Origin: Actinomyces israelii DSM 43320
GTDB lineage: Bacteria; Actinomycetota; Actinomycetes; Actinomycetales; Actinomycetaceae
Direction: 5' to 3'
Length of the DNA stretch: 51,295 bases
Assembly: GCF_000711965.1 (NCBI RefSeq)
Contig: NZ_JONS01000027.1
Span: 1-51,295, forward strand
The translations under genes and the position numbers were made by a program. The notes beneath the pieces are model-generated. The model saw only the letters and a program-made list of their open reading frames with translations. It searched no databases and was not told where the DNA came from. Each line of letters starts with the position of its first letter. The stretch's first letter is position 1. Below, in pieces: positions 16,333 to 25,741 of this stretch.

Positions 16333-17907
16333 TCAGGGGCGCACGGCGTAGGGCATGATCTCGGAGTAGCGCATCTCGGTGATCCGGACGGGAACGCCGA
16401 AGGTCGGTGCCTCGATCATCTGGTCGTCGCCCAGGTAGATGGCGACGTGGTAGATGCCCTCCTGGGTGCCGTCCTCCGACCAGAAGACGAGGTCGCCGGG
16501 CTGGGCGTCGGCCAGGTCGACCTGCAGCCCTTCTCCGTACTGCACGCGCGAGGAGTGCGTCAGGGAGATCCCCGCGGCCTGGTAGGCGAGCATCGTCAGG
16601 CCGGAGCAGTCCACGCCGTCGTAGGACTCGCCGGCCCACACGTAGGGCACGCCGAGGTAGTCCTTGGCCGTGGCGATGGCGGTCTCGGCGCCCGCACCGT
16701 AGACGTGCTCGGGCTCCGGCGACGGCTCGGGCTCCGGCGACGGCTCCTCGGTCGGCTCCGGGGTGGGCTCGGCGGCCTCGGTCGGCTCCGGGGTGGGCTC
16801 GGCGGCCTCGGTCGGCTCCGGGGTGGGCTCGGCGCTCGGGGTGGGCTCGGGCGTGGGCTCGGCGGCCTCGGTCGGCTCCGGGGTGGGCTCGGCGCTCGGA
16901 GTCGGCTCGGGCGTGGGCTCGGCGGCCTCGGTCGGCTCCGGGGTGGGCTCGGTACTCGGAGTCGGCTCCGGGGTGGGTGGCGCCGTCGGGGTGGGCTCGG
17001 CGCTCGGAGCCGGCGAGGGGGTCTCCGTCGGCTTCGGGCTCACAGGATCAGGGTCCTTGGGGGCCGACGACGCAGCCGGGGCTCCCACCGCGGCCCTTGC
17101 GGCGGCCTCCTCACGAGCCTTGCGATCGGCCTCGGCCTGCTCCTGGCGCTGGTTCTCGTCCTCATAGCTCGTGTGACGCTGCTCCGCCAGCTCAGTGATG
17201 AGCTCGGACCGCCTGGTCTCGGTGTCGGTGACCGCGGTCTGGGCGTTCGTCGCAGCAGTGGTCGCGTCGTTCTTGGCGTCCTCGGCCTTCGTGGCCGCGG
17301 TCTGCTTGTCGGCGACCCTCTGCTCGGCCAGGGCCTGCGTGGTGTCCGCCTCGATCTGGCAGGCCTCGACGTGCCGCACCCGGGCATCGGTGCTGGTCCC
17401 GATGCTCTCCAGGACCATGGAGATGTCTGTGGCGTCCCCCAGCGACTGGCCCGTCAGGAACGGGGCCAGGGCGTCGAGGGGGCCGGTGTTGCCCTGCTCG
17501 TAGGTCTCGGCGACGACGGCGCCCAGGTCAAGACGCGCTGCGTCGACGTCCGCGGCGGCGGCATCGGCGTTCGCCTGCGCCGTCTCGGCGTCCGAGGTGG
17601 CGGTCTGAAGGTCGTTGACCGCGACGAGGTAGTCCTCGGTGGCGATCTGGGCGTCCCGCCGAGCCGTCTCAAGATCGACGTTGAGCTGGCTGAGCTGAGC
17701 CTCGATATCGGCGACCGACGTGGTGGCGTCAGCCGGCTCGGACTGGGCGGCGGGCGCCACACCGTCGGCGAGCGCGGCGGGGCTCGCCGACGGCATAAGC
17801 GCCACGGTGAGGGTGAGGGCGGCCAGGGCCGTGCCGAAGCGCTCACCGGTCAGCCCAGTGAGGCGCACGGCACCGCGCGGCCGCCGCGTGCGATGGGTCA
17901 GGCTCAC
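16333..17907 (-). CDS. Secreted NlpC/P60 peptidoglycan hydrolase with coiled coil and Pro-Glu-Thr linker (RipA/RipC-like)
   Basis: 524 residues from GTG 17907 (GGAG 8 nt upstream). A signal peptide ends near ALADGVAP; residues about 55-250 form a long coiled coil (VADIEAQLSQLNVDLETARRD onwards) as in division-associated endopeptidases of the RipA type. A repetitive linker of EPTPEPTEAAEPTPEPT units follows, then the C-terminal NlpC/P60 domain with catalytic Cys in GVDCSGLTMLAY and His in GIYHVAIYLGDDQ. Such enzymes cleave the D-Glu/diamino-acid bond of stem peptides. Coiled coils in this family usually regulate the catalytic domain. Confidence 0.92.
   Translation of the reverse strand: MSLTHRTRRPRGAVRLTGLTGERFGTALAALTLTVALMPSASPAALADGVAPAAQSEPADATTSVADIEAQLSQLNVDLETARRDAQIATEDYLVAVNDLQTATSDAETAQANADAAAADVDAARLDLGAVVAETYEQGNTGPLDALAPFLTGQSLGDATDISMVLESIGTSTDARVRHVEACQIEADTTQALAEQRVADKQTAATKAEDAKNDATTAATNAQTAVTDTETRRSELITELAEQRHTSYEDENQRQEQAEADRKAREEAAARAAVGAPAASSAPKDPDPVSPKPTETPSPAPSAEPTPTAPPTPEPTPSTEPTPEPTEAAEPTPEPTPSAEPTPEPTEAAEPTPEPTPSAEPTPEPTEAAEPTPEPTEAAEPTPEPTEEPSPEPEPSPEPEHVYGAGAETAIATAKDYLGVPYVWAGESYDGVDCSGLTMLAYQAAGISLTHSSRVQYGEGLQVDLADAQPGDLVFWSEDGTQEGIYHVAIYLGDDQMIEAPTFGVPVRITEMRYSEIMPYAVRP
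16733..17010 (-). repeat. Pro-Glu-Thr repeat region in NlpC/P60 gene
   Basis: Repeats built on GGTGGGCTCGGCGGCCTCGG and related 12-, 18- and 30-bp units encode E-P-T-P-E-P-T-E-A-A motifs. The units are all multiples of three, so the number can vary in frame and change linker length through the wall. Confidence 0.9.
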
Positions 17908-18174
17908 AAGTTCTCCGTCATGTCGCGGCACGCCCTCCTGACGGACGCGCTCTCTCAACGGACACAATAATCGCATACGCCCCAATGCAAAACAAGAACA
18001 ACACAAATCACAGTAGTCACATGAGCCTCGTCCCGGCGTCGCGGCCCCGCAGCCGCCCTCTCGCCGTCGTCGTGACATCCACCACACGGATCCGGCGCGC
18101 GGACGGCGGAGCGCTGAGGCCAGCCGCTCCCGCTACCGTGAACCCCGCACCCGGCCCAAGCGAAGGAGCGTCAC

Positions 18175-19521
18175 ATGCCCACCGGCACCACCCCTCCCAC
18201 CGCCGCCAGCCCGGACGGCTGGCGCTTCGAGACCAAGCAGGTCCAGGCCGGACACACCCCCGACGCCGTCACGGGGGCGCGGGCCATCCCGATCTACCAG
18301 TCGACCTCCTTCGTCTTCCCCGACGCCGCCGAGGCAGCAGACCGCTTCGCCCTGCGCTCGCTGGGCCCGATCTACACGCGCCTGGACAACCCCACCAACC
18401 AGATTGTCGCCGCCCGCATCGCGGCGCTCGAGGGCGGAGTGGGCGCGCACCTGGTCGCCTCCGGCATGAGTGCGGAGACCCTGACCTTCCTCACGCTCGG
18501 CGGCGCGGGCAGCTCCATCGTCGCCTCGCCGTCGCTGTACGGCGGCACCATCAACCTGCTGACCCACACCCTGCCCGGTCTCGGCATCACTACGCGCTTC
18601 GTGGACGACCCGGCCGATCCGGCCGCGTGGGCCGCGGCGGCCGACGGGACCACCATCTGCTTCTTCGGCGAGTCGATCCCCAACCCCAAGGGCGACATCC
18701 TCGACATCGAGCCCATCGCCGCGGCCGCGCACGCCCTGGGCGTCCCGCTGGTCGTCGACAATACCATGGCCTCCCCCTACCTGACCCGGCCCATCGAGTG
18801 GGGCGCCGACATCGTGGTGGAGTCGGCCACGAAGTTCCTGGGCGGGCACGGCTCGTCGGTGGCCGGCGTCGTCGTGGACTCGGGAAACTTCGACTACGCG
18901 GCCCAGCCCGAGCGCTTCCCCGACTTCAACACCCCCGACCCCTCCTACAACGGGATCGTCTACGCCCGCGACCTGGGCGAGGGCGGGGCGATGGGGGCCA
19001 ACATGGCCTTCATCCTCAGGGCCCACACCAGAGGGCAGCGCGACCTCGGCTTCGCCGCGTCTCCGCTCAACGCATTCCTGGTCGCCCAGGGGATCGAGAC
19101 GCTGTCGCTGCGCATGGAGCGCCACGTCGACAACGCCCTGGCAGCGGCCCGGTGGCTCCAGGGGCGGCCCGAGGTGGCCGAGGTGCGCTACTCCGGCCTG
19201 GAGTCCAGCCCGTACTACGAGCTGCACCGCACCTACTGCCCGCGCGGGGCGGGCAGCGTCTTCGCCTTCGACCTGGCCGGCGGGCGCGAGGCGGGAGCGG
19301 CCTTCATCGACGCCCTGAGCCTGTTCTCGAACCTCGCCAACATCGGCGACGTCCGCTCGCTGTGCGTCCACCCCGCCACCACGACCCACTCACAGCTCGA
19401 CGACGACGGCCTGGCCAGGGCGGGCATCAGCGCCGGCACGGTGCGCCTGAGCATCGGCATCGAGCACATCGACGACATTCTCGCCGACCTCGAGCGGGGC
19501 CTGGCGGCCGTCGCGCGCTGA
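18175..19521 (+). CDS. metY: O-acetylhomoserine sulfhydrylase (aminocarboxypropyltransferase)
   Basis: 448 residues with AAGGAG upstream of ATG. A PLP enzyme of the Cys/Met metabolism family that makes homocysteine from O-acetylhomoserine and sulfide. Visible: QVQAGHTPDAVTGARAIPIYQSTSF at the start, YTRLDNPTN, and the PLP lysine in ESATKFLGGHG. The substrate donor MetX is encoded downstream (22048) but is separated by about 2.5 kb of decayed sequence; the two are usually adjacent in actinobacteria. Confidence 0.95.
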   Translation: MPTGTTPPTAASPDGWRFETKQVQAGHTPDAVTGARAIPIYQSTSFVFPDAAEAADRFALRSLGPIYTRLDNPTNQIVAARIAALEGGVGAHLVASGMSAETLTFLTLGGAGSSIVASPSLYGGTINLLTHTLPGLGITTRFVDDPADPAAWAAAADGTTICFFGESIPNPKGDILDIEPIAAAAHALGVPLVVDNTMASPYLTRPIEWGADIVVESATKFLGGHGSSVAGVVVDSGNFDYAAQPERFPDFNTPDPSYNGIVYARDLGEGGAMGANMAFILRAHTRGQRDLGFAASPLNAFLVAQGIETLSLRMERHVDNALAAARWLQGRPEVAEVRYSGLESSPYYELHRTYCPRGAGSVFAFDLAGGREAGAAFIDALSLFSNLANIGDVRSLCVHPATTTHSQLDDDGLARAGISAGTVRLSIGIEHIDDILADLERGLAAVAR

Positions 19522-19526
19522 GCCTC

Positions 19527-19564
19527 CGGGCGTCCGCGCCCGCTTGGCCGGGCCCGGACGCCCG
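19527..19564. terminator. Bidirectional hairpin after metY
   Basis: CGGGCGTCCG (19527-19536) pairs with CGGACGCCCG (19555-19564). It lies 5 nt after the metY stop and before the 3' end of the convergent membrane-protein gene. Confidence 0.8.
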
Positions 19565-19577
19565 CCTCCTCTTCGCC

Positions 19578-19608
19578 GAGATCGGTCCAGCTCCGCGCCG
19601 AGATCGGT
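19578..19608 (+). repeat. GAGATCGGT pair, 22-nt period
   Basis: Copies at 19578-19586 and 19600-19608 between two convergent genes. A related arrangement (stop codon, GC-rich stretch, then the repeat) recurs after the metY-like fragment at 21767-21801. Confidence 0.92.
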
Positions 19609-19631
19609 TCGCGCAAGACCCGAAGACGGGT

Positions 19632-20114
19632 TCAGCGAGTCCGCAGGAAAGGAATACCGCAGAATCCGACCCGCCGCCCCTTGGCCGCGCGTTTTCCGGC
19701 GACAGGGCAGTAGATGACGTGGAAGAGCGAGATCAGCAGCCACAGGAACAATGCGGTGCCGATGAGCGGGTCCGTGGAGTACTGAATGCCGGAGAGGATA
19801 TAGAATTGGATGGCCAGCAGGACCACGGTGGCCAGCATGTAGGTCAGCCCCCAGTTGACGGCCTTGAGCGCATTGGTGCGCGCCGGCTCCACGTCCTTCC
19901 GCTGCGACAGGCCCATGCCAATCATGACCAGCGAGGCGATGATGGCGCTAATACCGGGAATCATGGTCAGCGCGATCAGTCCCACGTACCAGGGCGTCGA
20001 GCCGTTGGGGATCGGCCGCGGAAGCGGCTGTGCCACAGGCGCCCCGGAAGGTCCCGGACAGCAGTATCCCCCGGCCTGGGGGTCGGTGGTTCGGAATGAT
20101 TCGTCGTCGGGCAC
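19632..20114 (-). CDS. DUF4870-like small membrane protein
   Basis: 160 residues from GTG 20114, preferred because GAGAGGAG lies directly upstream. A Pro/Gly-rich cytoplasmic leader is followed by three to four hydrophobic segments with a DUF4870-type layout: WYVGLIALTMIPGISAI, then DVEPARTNALKAVNWGLTYML and a C-terminal VIYCPVAGKRAAKG. Function unknown. It sits in the insert between metY and metX. Confidence 0.7.
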   Translation of the reverse strand: MPDDESFRTTDPQAGGYCCPGPSGAPVAQPLPRPIPNGSTPWYVGLIALTMIPGISAIIASLVMIGMGLSQRKDVEPARTNALKAVNWGLTYMLATVVLLAIQFYILSGIQYSTDPLIGTALFLWLLISLFHVIYCPVAGKRAAKGRRVGFCGIPFLRTR

Positions 20115-20650
20115 AGGACTCCTCTCACATGCCGGCGGTCGCCGGCCAGGGACAACAGGCTGGGACCTGCACATCAGGTCTCAAAAATATATCAGGAGGT
20201 CCGCAGGCGTCCACCCTTGTCGGTCGCGCCGGTGCGCCGGCGCACCGGCCGGGCCCGCACCCCGCCCGCTTCTCCAAGCATGCCGTGCCGTCGCGGGCCG
20301 TCACGAGCCGGCGACACGGCGCCCCCGACACCGAGCCCCGCCTCGCCGGCCTCGCCGGCACCAGCGCGCCTCCCGCTGCACGATACACAGATTCTAGCGT
20401 GCAAGAAATGATACTAAAGAACTGAAGTGTTGTCCGCGTCGGAGGAGCGGGATGGATTCGTCCCGGTTCGCCTCCCGCACCTCGATCACGAACGACGCCG
20501 TTTATGGCGAATGCGGTCGTGCAACGGCGGGCGGTCGTGCCGTATGCTTCAGCACTATTCGCGGATCACGGTGGCTCCGCAGACGAGTCCGATCCGCAAG
20601 AAAGTGACACGATGAACGCACGAGCAGTGGCCTGAACGAGCCGGTGGTCG
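20115..20650. other. Intergenic region, no gene seen
   Basis: Divergent upstream region of the DUF4870-like gene and the decayed lipoprotein gene. Around 20390-20430 it is AT-rich relative to its surroundings (CTAGCGTGCAAGAAATGATA), which may be a promoter. Short open frames (for example 20427-20615) look non-coding. Confidence 0.5.
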
Positions 20651-21640
20651 ATGCCTCGCACAATGGGGGCGCTGACGGCGGTGAGGTGCGCGACGGGTCT
20701 CGCGGCCTGCGCGAGCGGAGGGGACTCCGCCAGCTCTCCCGCAGCCTCCACGACGTTGCCGTCGGGATCCTCTACCTCTACGACGGCGAGTGAGGCGAGC
20801 TCGCCGACAGGCTCCGGCGCCACCGAGACCGCCACCGCGTCCGCGCCCGAGGCGACGCCGACGGGCTCCGGCCTGCACGGCATCATTGTGGCGACCGTGC
20901 CGGCCCTCAGCCTTCATGCGAATTTCCTCAGCGTCCAGGCAATACATCCGGGCAGTGGATCCGTCACAGTCTCGCGCCGCTTCACTCCGCCAGACGATTC
21001 CTTCGAGCTTGACAATTGGTATGCTGTAGGCAATGGCTACGGACTGCGCAGCATCCGCAGACTATTTTCTCGCAACTACGACAAGGTTGCCGCCCGCAAG
21101 TCGAGCGAGGGAGGTTCGGGAAACCTCGACAAAACAGTAGGATACATTGATGAATCCGGGACGTCTCACGACACGACAGCCTTGGCACCGGCACCGGGAG
21201 ACTTCGAGCCCGGCACCGACTACGTGCCAGAACTCGTCCCCGACGACAGCCTCCATTTCGCACGACGCCCCCAAAATGACGATGATTTGAAAACAGTTTT
21301 TTATGCCAAGAACGGAGGCGCTTCCGCGGAGAGCGCAGCCCTGAGCCCTATGCCCACAGAGGCCGCAGGCTCCCGGTCAGATATCTCCGCCTATACGTTT
21401 CAGGTCGTCCGCCAGCACAACGAAATCATCTCCCGAGCAACGCAGCCTTCTCCCCGACTCGAACACGCGAAAACTCATGACCCCGATATTCAGCCCGGAT
21501 GGCACGAAGATCGCGCTCCCGGCCAAGGACGCGAATGGCGACGAGATGTACGAACTATATACCGTAGGGGTCGACGGAGGCGAAGCGACCAAGATCACGG
21601 GAGCGAAGAAATTCGACCGGCAGATAGATTGGCAGAGTGG
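20651..21640 (+). pseudogene. Decayed lipoprotein with beta-propeller (PD40/TolB-like) repeats
   Basis: The first frame starts with a short signal and lipobox LAAC (Cys near residue 19), then a Ser/Thr/Pro spacer and a domain with NWYAVGNGYGLR and VPDDSLHF...KTVFYAKNGG, compatible with propeller blades. Around 21400-21475 the homologous reading moves to the next frame (+1), where PIFSPDGTKIALPAKD and MYELYTVGVDGGEATKITG form a textbook PD40 blade. The first frame then becomes Arg-rich nonsense to 21646, and the second loses similarity after about 21635. So the gene is both frameshifted and truncated. GC content here is lower than in neighbours, suggesting transfer. Confidence 0.7.
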
Positions 21641-21766
21641 GTCTAACAGGTTTCCGCGCTTCGCAGCCACCCTGAGTCGGGCTCCACGCGGTCCACGGAT
21701 CCATAAGACGTTCCAGCGGCTCGAGGCGGCTCCCGCCCCGAGCCGGCAGCGCATCGTCCAGCAGGG

Positions 21767-21801
21767 CGAGCGGGGGACGGCTGGCCGCCGTCGCGCGCTG
21801 A
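21767..21801 (+). pseudogene. Remnant copy of the metY 3' end
   Basis: The last bases repeat the metY end: CGAGCGGGG, then after a few changed bases CTGGCCGCCGTCGCGCGCTGA, ending with the same LAAVAR-stop. The following about 75 bases (GC-rich, then GCCGAGATCGGT) also resemble those after metY. It marks the right edge of the metY-metX insert. Confidence 0.6.
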
Positions 21802-21843
21802 GCGACCGGGCCGGGGCGCCCGCCGCCCGCCCCTCCTAACGCC

Positions 21844-21911
21844 GAGATCGGTCGTATTCCGGATCGAGATCGGTTCATGGACCGATCTCGGCGCGGAACT
21901 GGACCGATCTC
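21844..21911. repeat. GAGATCGGT two-armed repeat (direct pair plus inverted pair)
   Basis: GAGATCGGT at 21844 and 21866, then the reverse complement ACCGATCTC at 21881 and 21903; both pairs have a 22-nt period. The facing pairs can form one large hairpin. About 135 bp upstream of metX. Confidence 0.92.
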
Positions 21912-22047
21912 GGCGTTAGCCCCTCGGGCGTCCGAGGCCGTTGAGCACTGCTCGCGCCAGTCCCGGCCGCGTGCACATCTCTCCTTCTCGCAATCCGTGC
22001 ACGCCCGGCCGACGCCGGCCCGTGGCTCATCGCCCCGCCACGATACG

Positions 22048-23244
22048 ATGGCCGCCATGACCTCGCTCCCCTCCGGCTCCGGCGTCGGCACCGCGGCGCT
22101 CAAGCTCGTGGACCGTAGGGCGGGCTCCCCCACCGGCGCGTGGCGGCCCGGCGACGAGCCCGGCCACCGCCGCTTCGTGGAGATCGGCGACCTGCCCCTG
22201 GAGTCCGGCGAGGTCCTGCCCGACACCCACCTCGCCTTCGAGACCTGGGGCACGCCGACCCCCGAGCGCGACAACGCCGTTCTGGTCCTGCACGCGCTGA
22301 CCGGCGACTCCCACGTCACCGGCGAGGCGGGCCCCGGCCACCCCACGCCCGGCTGGTGGGGCGCCCTGGTCGGGCCCGGCCGCGCCATCGACACCGACCG
22401 CTACTACGTCGTCGCCGCCAATATCCTGGGCGGCTGCCAGGGCTCGACCGGCCCCTCCTCCACCGCCCCCGACGGCCGCCCCTGGGGCTCGCGCTTCCCG
22501 TGGCTGACCACCCGCGACGCCGTCGAGGCCGAGACGCGCCTGGCCGACGCCCTGGGCATCGACGCCTTCCACCTGGTCATCGGCGCCTCCCTGGGCGGGC
22601 ACCGCGCCGTCGAGTGGGCCGTCAGCCACCCGCAGCGGGTGCGCAACCTGGCGCTCGTGGCCACCGGCGCCTCGACCACCGCCGACCAGCTCGCCTGGTG
22701 CCACCTCCAGGAGCTCGCCATCGTGGCGGACCCCTTCTTCTTCGACGGCGACTACTACTCCCACGCCGTCGGCCCCGTGCGCGGCCTGGGCCTGGCCCGG
22801 GCGCTGGCGCACACGACCTACCGCAGCGCCGCCGAGCTCGACACCCGCTTCGGGCGGGCCCACCAGGGCGACGAGGACCCCGCCGTCGGCGGCCGCTACC
22901 AGATCGAGTCCTACCTCGACTACCACGCGGGCAAGCTGCTGGCCCGCTTCGACGCCAACACCTACCTCATCGTCACCCACTCCATGATGGTCCACGACGT
23001 CGGCACCGGGCGCGGCGGCATCCCCGCCGCGCTGGGCACCGTGACCGCCCGCGCCCTCGTCGTCGACGTCGACTCCGACCGCCTCTTCCAGCCCGCCCAG
23101 GCCGAGGAGCTCGCCTCCGGCATCCCAGGGGCGCACCGCGAGACCATCCACTCCATGCACGGGCACGACGGCTTCCTCATCGAGGCCGACCAGATGGAGG
23201 CGGTGCTGCGCCGCTTCCTCGCCGGGGCGGAGGACGGCCCATGA
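22048..23244 (+). CDS. metX: Homoserine O-acetyltransferase
   Basis: 398 residues from ATG 22048 (another ATG at 22057 is possible). It transfers acetyl from acetyl-CoA to homoserine. The alpha/beta hydrolase fold shows VLHALTGDSHVTG (oxyanion region), nucleophile Ser in VIGASLGGHRAVEW, Asp in VVDVDSDRLF and His in MHGHDGFLIE. Its stop overlaps the start of the next hydrolase gene by 4 nt (ATGA). Product feeds MetY. Confidence 0.95.
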   Translation: MAAMTSLPSGSGVGTAALKLVDRRAGSPTGAWRPGDEPGHRRFVEIGDLPLESGEVLPDTHLAFETWGTPTPERDNAVLVLHALTGDSHVTGEAGPGHPTPGWWGALVGPGRAIDTDRYYVVAANILGGCQGSTGPSSTAPDGRPWGSRFPWLTTRDAVEAETRLADALGIDAFHLVIGASLGGHRAVEWAVSHPQRVRNLALVATGASTTADQLAWCHLQELAIVADPFFFDGDYYSHAVGPVRGLGLARALAHTTYRSAAELDTRFGRAHQGDEDPAVGGRYQIESYLDYHAGKLLARFDANTYLIVTHSMMVHDVGTGRGGIPAALGTVTARALVVDVDSDRLFQPAQAEELASGIPGAHRETIHSMHGHDGFLIEADQMEAVLRRFLAGAEDGP

Positions 23245-24299
23245 GCGCCCCCGCCCCGACCGGCGCCTGGGGCCCCGACCTGCTGGGGCCCGGCTTCGAG
23301 GCGCGCACGCTCGAGCTGCTGCCCGACGAGGAGGACGACGGCGCCGTCGCCACGCTGGTGCGGCACGTGCCAGCCTCGGACCCCGGCGCCCTGCCCAGCA
23401 CCCCGACGACCCCGACCTTCGCCCTGCTGTACATCCACGGCTGGAACGACTACTTCTTCCAGACCGAGCTGGCGCGGCAGATCTCGCGCCTGGGCGGGGC
23501 CTTCTACGCCTTGGACCTGCGCCGCTACGGGCGCTCGCTGCGCGAGGGGCAGATGCTGGGGTGGATCGCCTCGCTGACCGACTACGACGAGGAGATCAAC
23601 CTGGCCCTGGCGGCCATCCGCTCCGAGCGCGGCTGGGAGACCGACGTCGTCCTGTGCGGGCACTCCGCGGGCGGGCTCACCTCCTGCCTGTGGGCCGACC
23701 GCCACCCCGGGGCGCTGGCAGCGCTGGTGCTGAACTCGGCGTGGCTGGAGCTCCAGGGCTCCGAGCTGGTGCGCATGGTCGGCGAGCCGGTCCTCAGGAC
23801 GCTCGCCCTGCGCGACCCGCGCATGTCCATCCCCACCCCCGCCTACGCGCCCGAGACCCTCTTCCGCGTCACCGACGGGTGGCTGGAGCGCGACGGCGAG
23901 CTGCCGGACCCCGCCTGGGCGGACGACCCCTACGTCACCGGGTGGCGCATCGAGCCCGGCTGGTCGTTCCTGCCCTCGGCGCCGATCCGGCCCGGCTGGC
24001 TGCTGGCCATCCTGGACGGGCAGGCGCGCGTGGCAGCCGGGCTCGACATCCGCTGCCCGGTGCTGTCCATGGGGTCGGCGCGCAGCCACCTGGGGGTGAC
24101 GTGGACGGAGGACTCGCGGCGCACCGACACGATCGTCGACGCCGACGCGACGGCCCGCCGCGCCATCGGGCTGGGCAAGCTCGTCACGGTGGCCCGGTTC
24201 GACGACGGCGTGCACGACCTGGTCCTGTCGGCCCCGCCCGTGCGCGAGCAGGTCTTCTCGGCCATGCGCCGGTGGCTGGGCGGCTACGTCCTGCGCTGA
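23241..24299 (+). CDS. Alpha/beta hydrolase (lysophospholipase-like), coupled to metX
   Basis: 352 residues. The fold is shown by LLYIHGWNDYFFQ, nucleophile Ser in VVLCGHSAGGLTSCLW and candidate His in FDDGVHDLVLS. The DYFFQ/ALDLRRYGRS pattern is like monoglyceride lipase/lysophospholipase-type serine hydrolases. Translationally coupled to metX, but a methionine role is not obvious; substrate unknown. Confidence 0.85.
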   Translation: MSAPAPTGAWGPDLLGPGFEARTLELLPDEEDDGAVATLVRHVPASDPGALPSTPTTPTFALLYIHGWNDYFFQTELARQISRLGGAFYALDLRRYGRSLREGQMLGWIASLTDYDEEINLALAAIRSERGWETDVVLCGHSAGGLTSCLWADRHPGALAALVLNSAWLELQGSELVRMVGEPVLRTLALRDPRMSIPTPAYAPETLFRVTDGWLERDGELPDPAWADDPYVTGWRIEPGWSFLPSAPIRPGWLLAILDGQARVAAGLDIRCPVLSMGSARSHLGVTWTEDSRRTDTIVDADATARRAIGLGKLVTVARFDDGVHDLVLSAPPVREQVFSAMRRWLGGYVLR

Positions 24300-24355
24300 G
24301 CAGCGTCCGGCGCCGAGCCGCTCCAGCCGCCGCCCGCCTCCCCCTTTCGCCGAGA

Positions 24356-25741
24356 TCAGGGCGCGGGCGCGATCTCCAGGCGCTGGCCGAGCCAGTCCAT
24401 CTGGTCGGCCAGCGCCACCGACCACAGCGCCCAGGTGTGCCGGCCGGGGTAGTCGCGCTGCGTCACGCTCATGCCCGCCCGCGTGGTGGCGTCCACCAGC
24501 ACGGGCGCCACGGGACTGTAGAGGCGGTCGTCGCGCCCCACCGACACGATCCCCGCCACGCCCGCGTACTGGTCGGGCGGCGCGGCCGCCATGATCGCGA
24601 GCGGGTCGTTGGCCTCGTAGGCGACGCGGTCGCCGCCGAATCCCACCCTCACCGTCCGCTTCTCGCCGCCCAGGCTCGGGTGCTCCTCCGCGCTCAGCGC
24701 CAGGAAGGTCGGGTAGACCTGCGGGGACCGGCTGGCCACCTGCAGCGCGCAGGTCCCGCCGTTGGACAGGCCCGCCACCGCCCAGTGCGAGGCGTCGTGG
24801 TCCACCTGCAGGTTCTCCCGGATCCAGTCCGGGACGTCGCGCTCCAGGTAGGTCGCCACCTTCCCGCCCCGCTCGGTGTCCGAGCACAGGGGGTTGCGGT
24901 AGGGGCTGCCGAGCAGGTCGGCGACCACCACCACCGGCGCCAGGCCGTCATGGGCCGCCGCGTAGGCGTCCATGGTGTCCTTCAGGGCGCCCAGCTCGTA
25001 CCAGTCCGAGGGGCTGCCCGGCTGCCCGGTGAGCGCGAGGACCACCGGCAGGGCCGGCCGCTGCTCGGTCAGGTAGGCCGGCGGCAGGTAGATCATGGCC
25101 TCCCGCGGCCTGAAGCCCCGCGTCCCCGACTGGTCGCCCGCGGGGATCTCCGCCGTGACCACCTCGCCGCGGGACGGCATGTCCTCGGGCGCGCTCCATG
25201 TCTCGGACAGCGCCCCCTCGCCGCGCTGCGGAGGGCTCGGGTGGGCCGCCGCCGCGGGCAGCGCGGCCAGCGGCGTCGTCGACACGTCCACGCCGAGGAC
25301 CGCCGCCAGGGAGGGGAAGGCCGCGAAGAAGCCGTTGACGGCCAGCAGGCCCGCCGTCAACGCCACCACAATGCTGGCGCCCGAGCCGACCGCGTGCGCC
25401 AGCCGCTGCCTCCAGTCGTGCGCGCGGTCGCCGTCCTCCCGCGGGCCGCCTCCCAGCAGCGCCTGGACGACGACGGTGCCGGCCAGGCCCACCCACGTCC
25501 ACACCACCGGGCCGAGGCCGTCGGCCACCGGGCGCCAGGCCACGTCCACCGCGCACCAGCCGGCCAGGCCCAGCACCAGCCCCGCCACCGGCGCCACCAG
25601 CCGGCGGCGCCGGGGCAGGTAGCGGGTGCGCGCGAGCCACAGGGAGGTGACCAGGACCGCCACCACGGCCAGGCAGGCGTCGCCCATCCACGGCTGGCGC
25701 AGCCGCACCGAGCCCAGCAGCCCGACGAGCGCCTCAGTCAT
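24356..25741 (-). CDS. Membrane-anchored esterase (esterase D/mycolyltransferase-like fold), partner of MprF-like protein
   Basis: 461 residues: four predicted N-terminal membrane helices, then an extracytoplasmic esterase domain with VVLALTGQPGSPSDW, nucleophile Ser in AVAGLSNGGTCAL and His in YPGRHTWALW. Its ATG overlaps the stop of the MprF-like gene by 8 nt. In Corynebacterium and Pseudomonas, aminoacyl-phosphatidylglycerol synthases are linked to an outer-face hydrolase that removes the amino acid, so this is a candidate aminoacyl-lipid hydrolase (inference from coupling and topology). Confidence 0.82.
   Translation of the reverse strand: MTEALVGLLGSVRLRQPWMGDACLAVVAVLVTSLWLARTRYLPRRRRLVAPVAGLVLGLAGWCAVDVAWRPVADGLGPVVWTWVGLAGTVVVQALLGGGPREDGDRAHDWRQRLAHAVGSGASIVVALTAGLLAVNGFFAAFPSLAAVLGVDVSTTPLAALPAAAAHPSPPQRGEGALSETWSAPEDMPSRGEVVTAEIPAGDQSGTRGFRPREAMIYLPPAYLTEQRPALPVVLALTGQPGSPSDWYELGALKDTMDAYAAAHDGLAPVVVVADLLGSPYRNPLCSDTERGGKVATYLERDVPDWIRENLQVDHDASHWAVAGLSNGGTCALQVASRSPQVYPTFLALSAEEHPSLGGEKRTVRVGFGGDRVAYEANDPLAIMAAAPPDQYAGVAGIVSVGRDDRLYSPVAPVLVDATTRAGMSVTQRDYPGRHTWALWSVALADQMDWLGQRLEIAPAP

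Noticed and set aside
17908-18174. Riboswitch (c-di-AMP or SAM) between the NlpC/P60 gene and metY
   Set aside because: Such switches often precede these gene types, but I could not find the conserved core motifs on either strand.
24340-24360. Another full GAGATCGGT repeat after the alpha/beta hydrolase gene
   Set aside because: Only one altered half (GAGATCAGG) is present and it overlaps the end of the esterase gene; treated as a relic.
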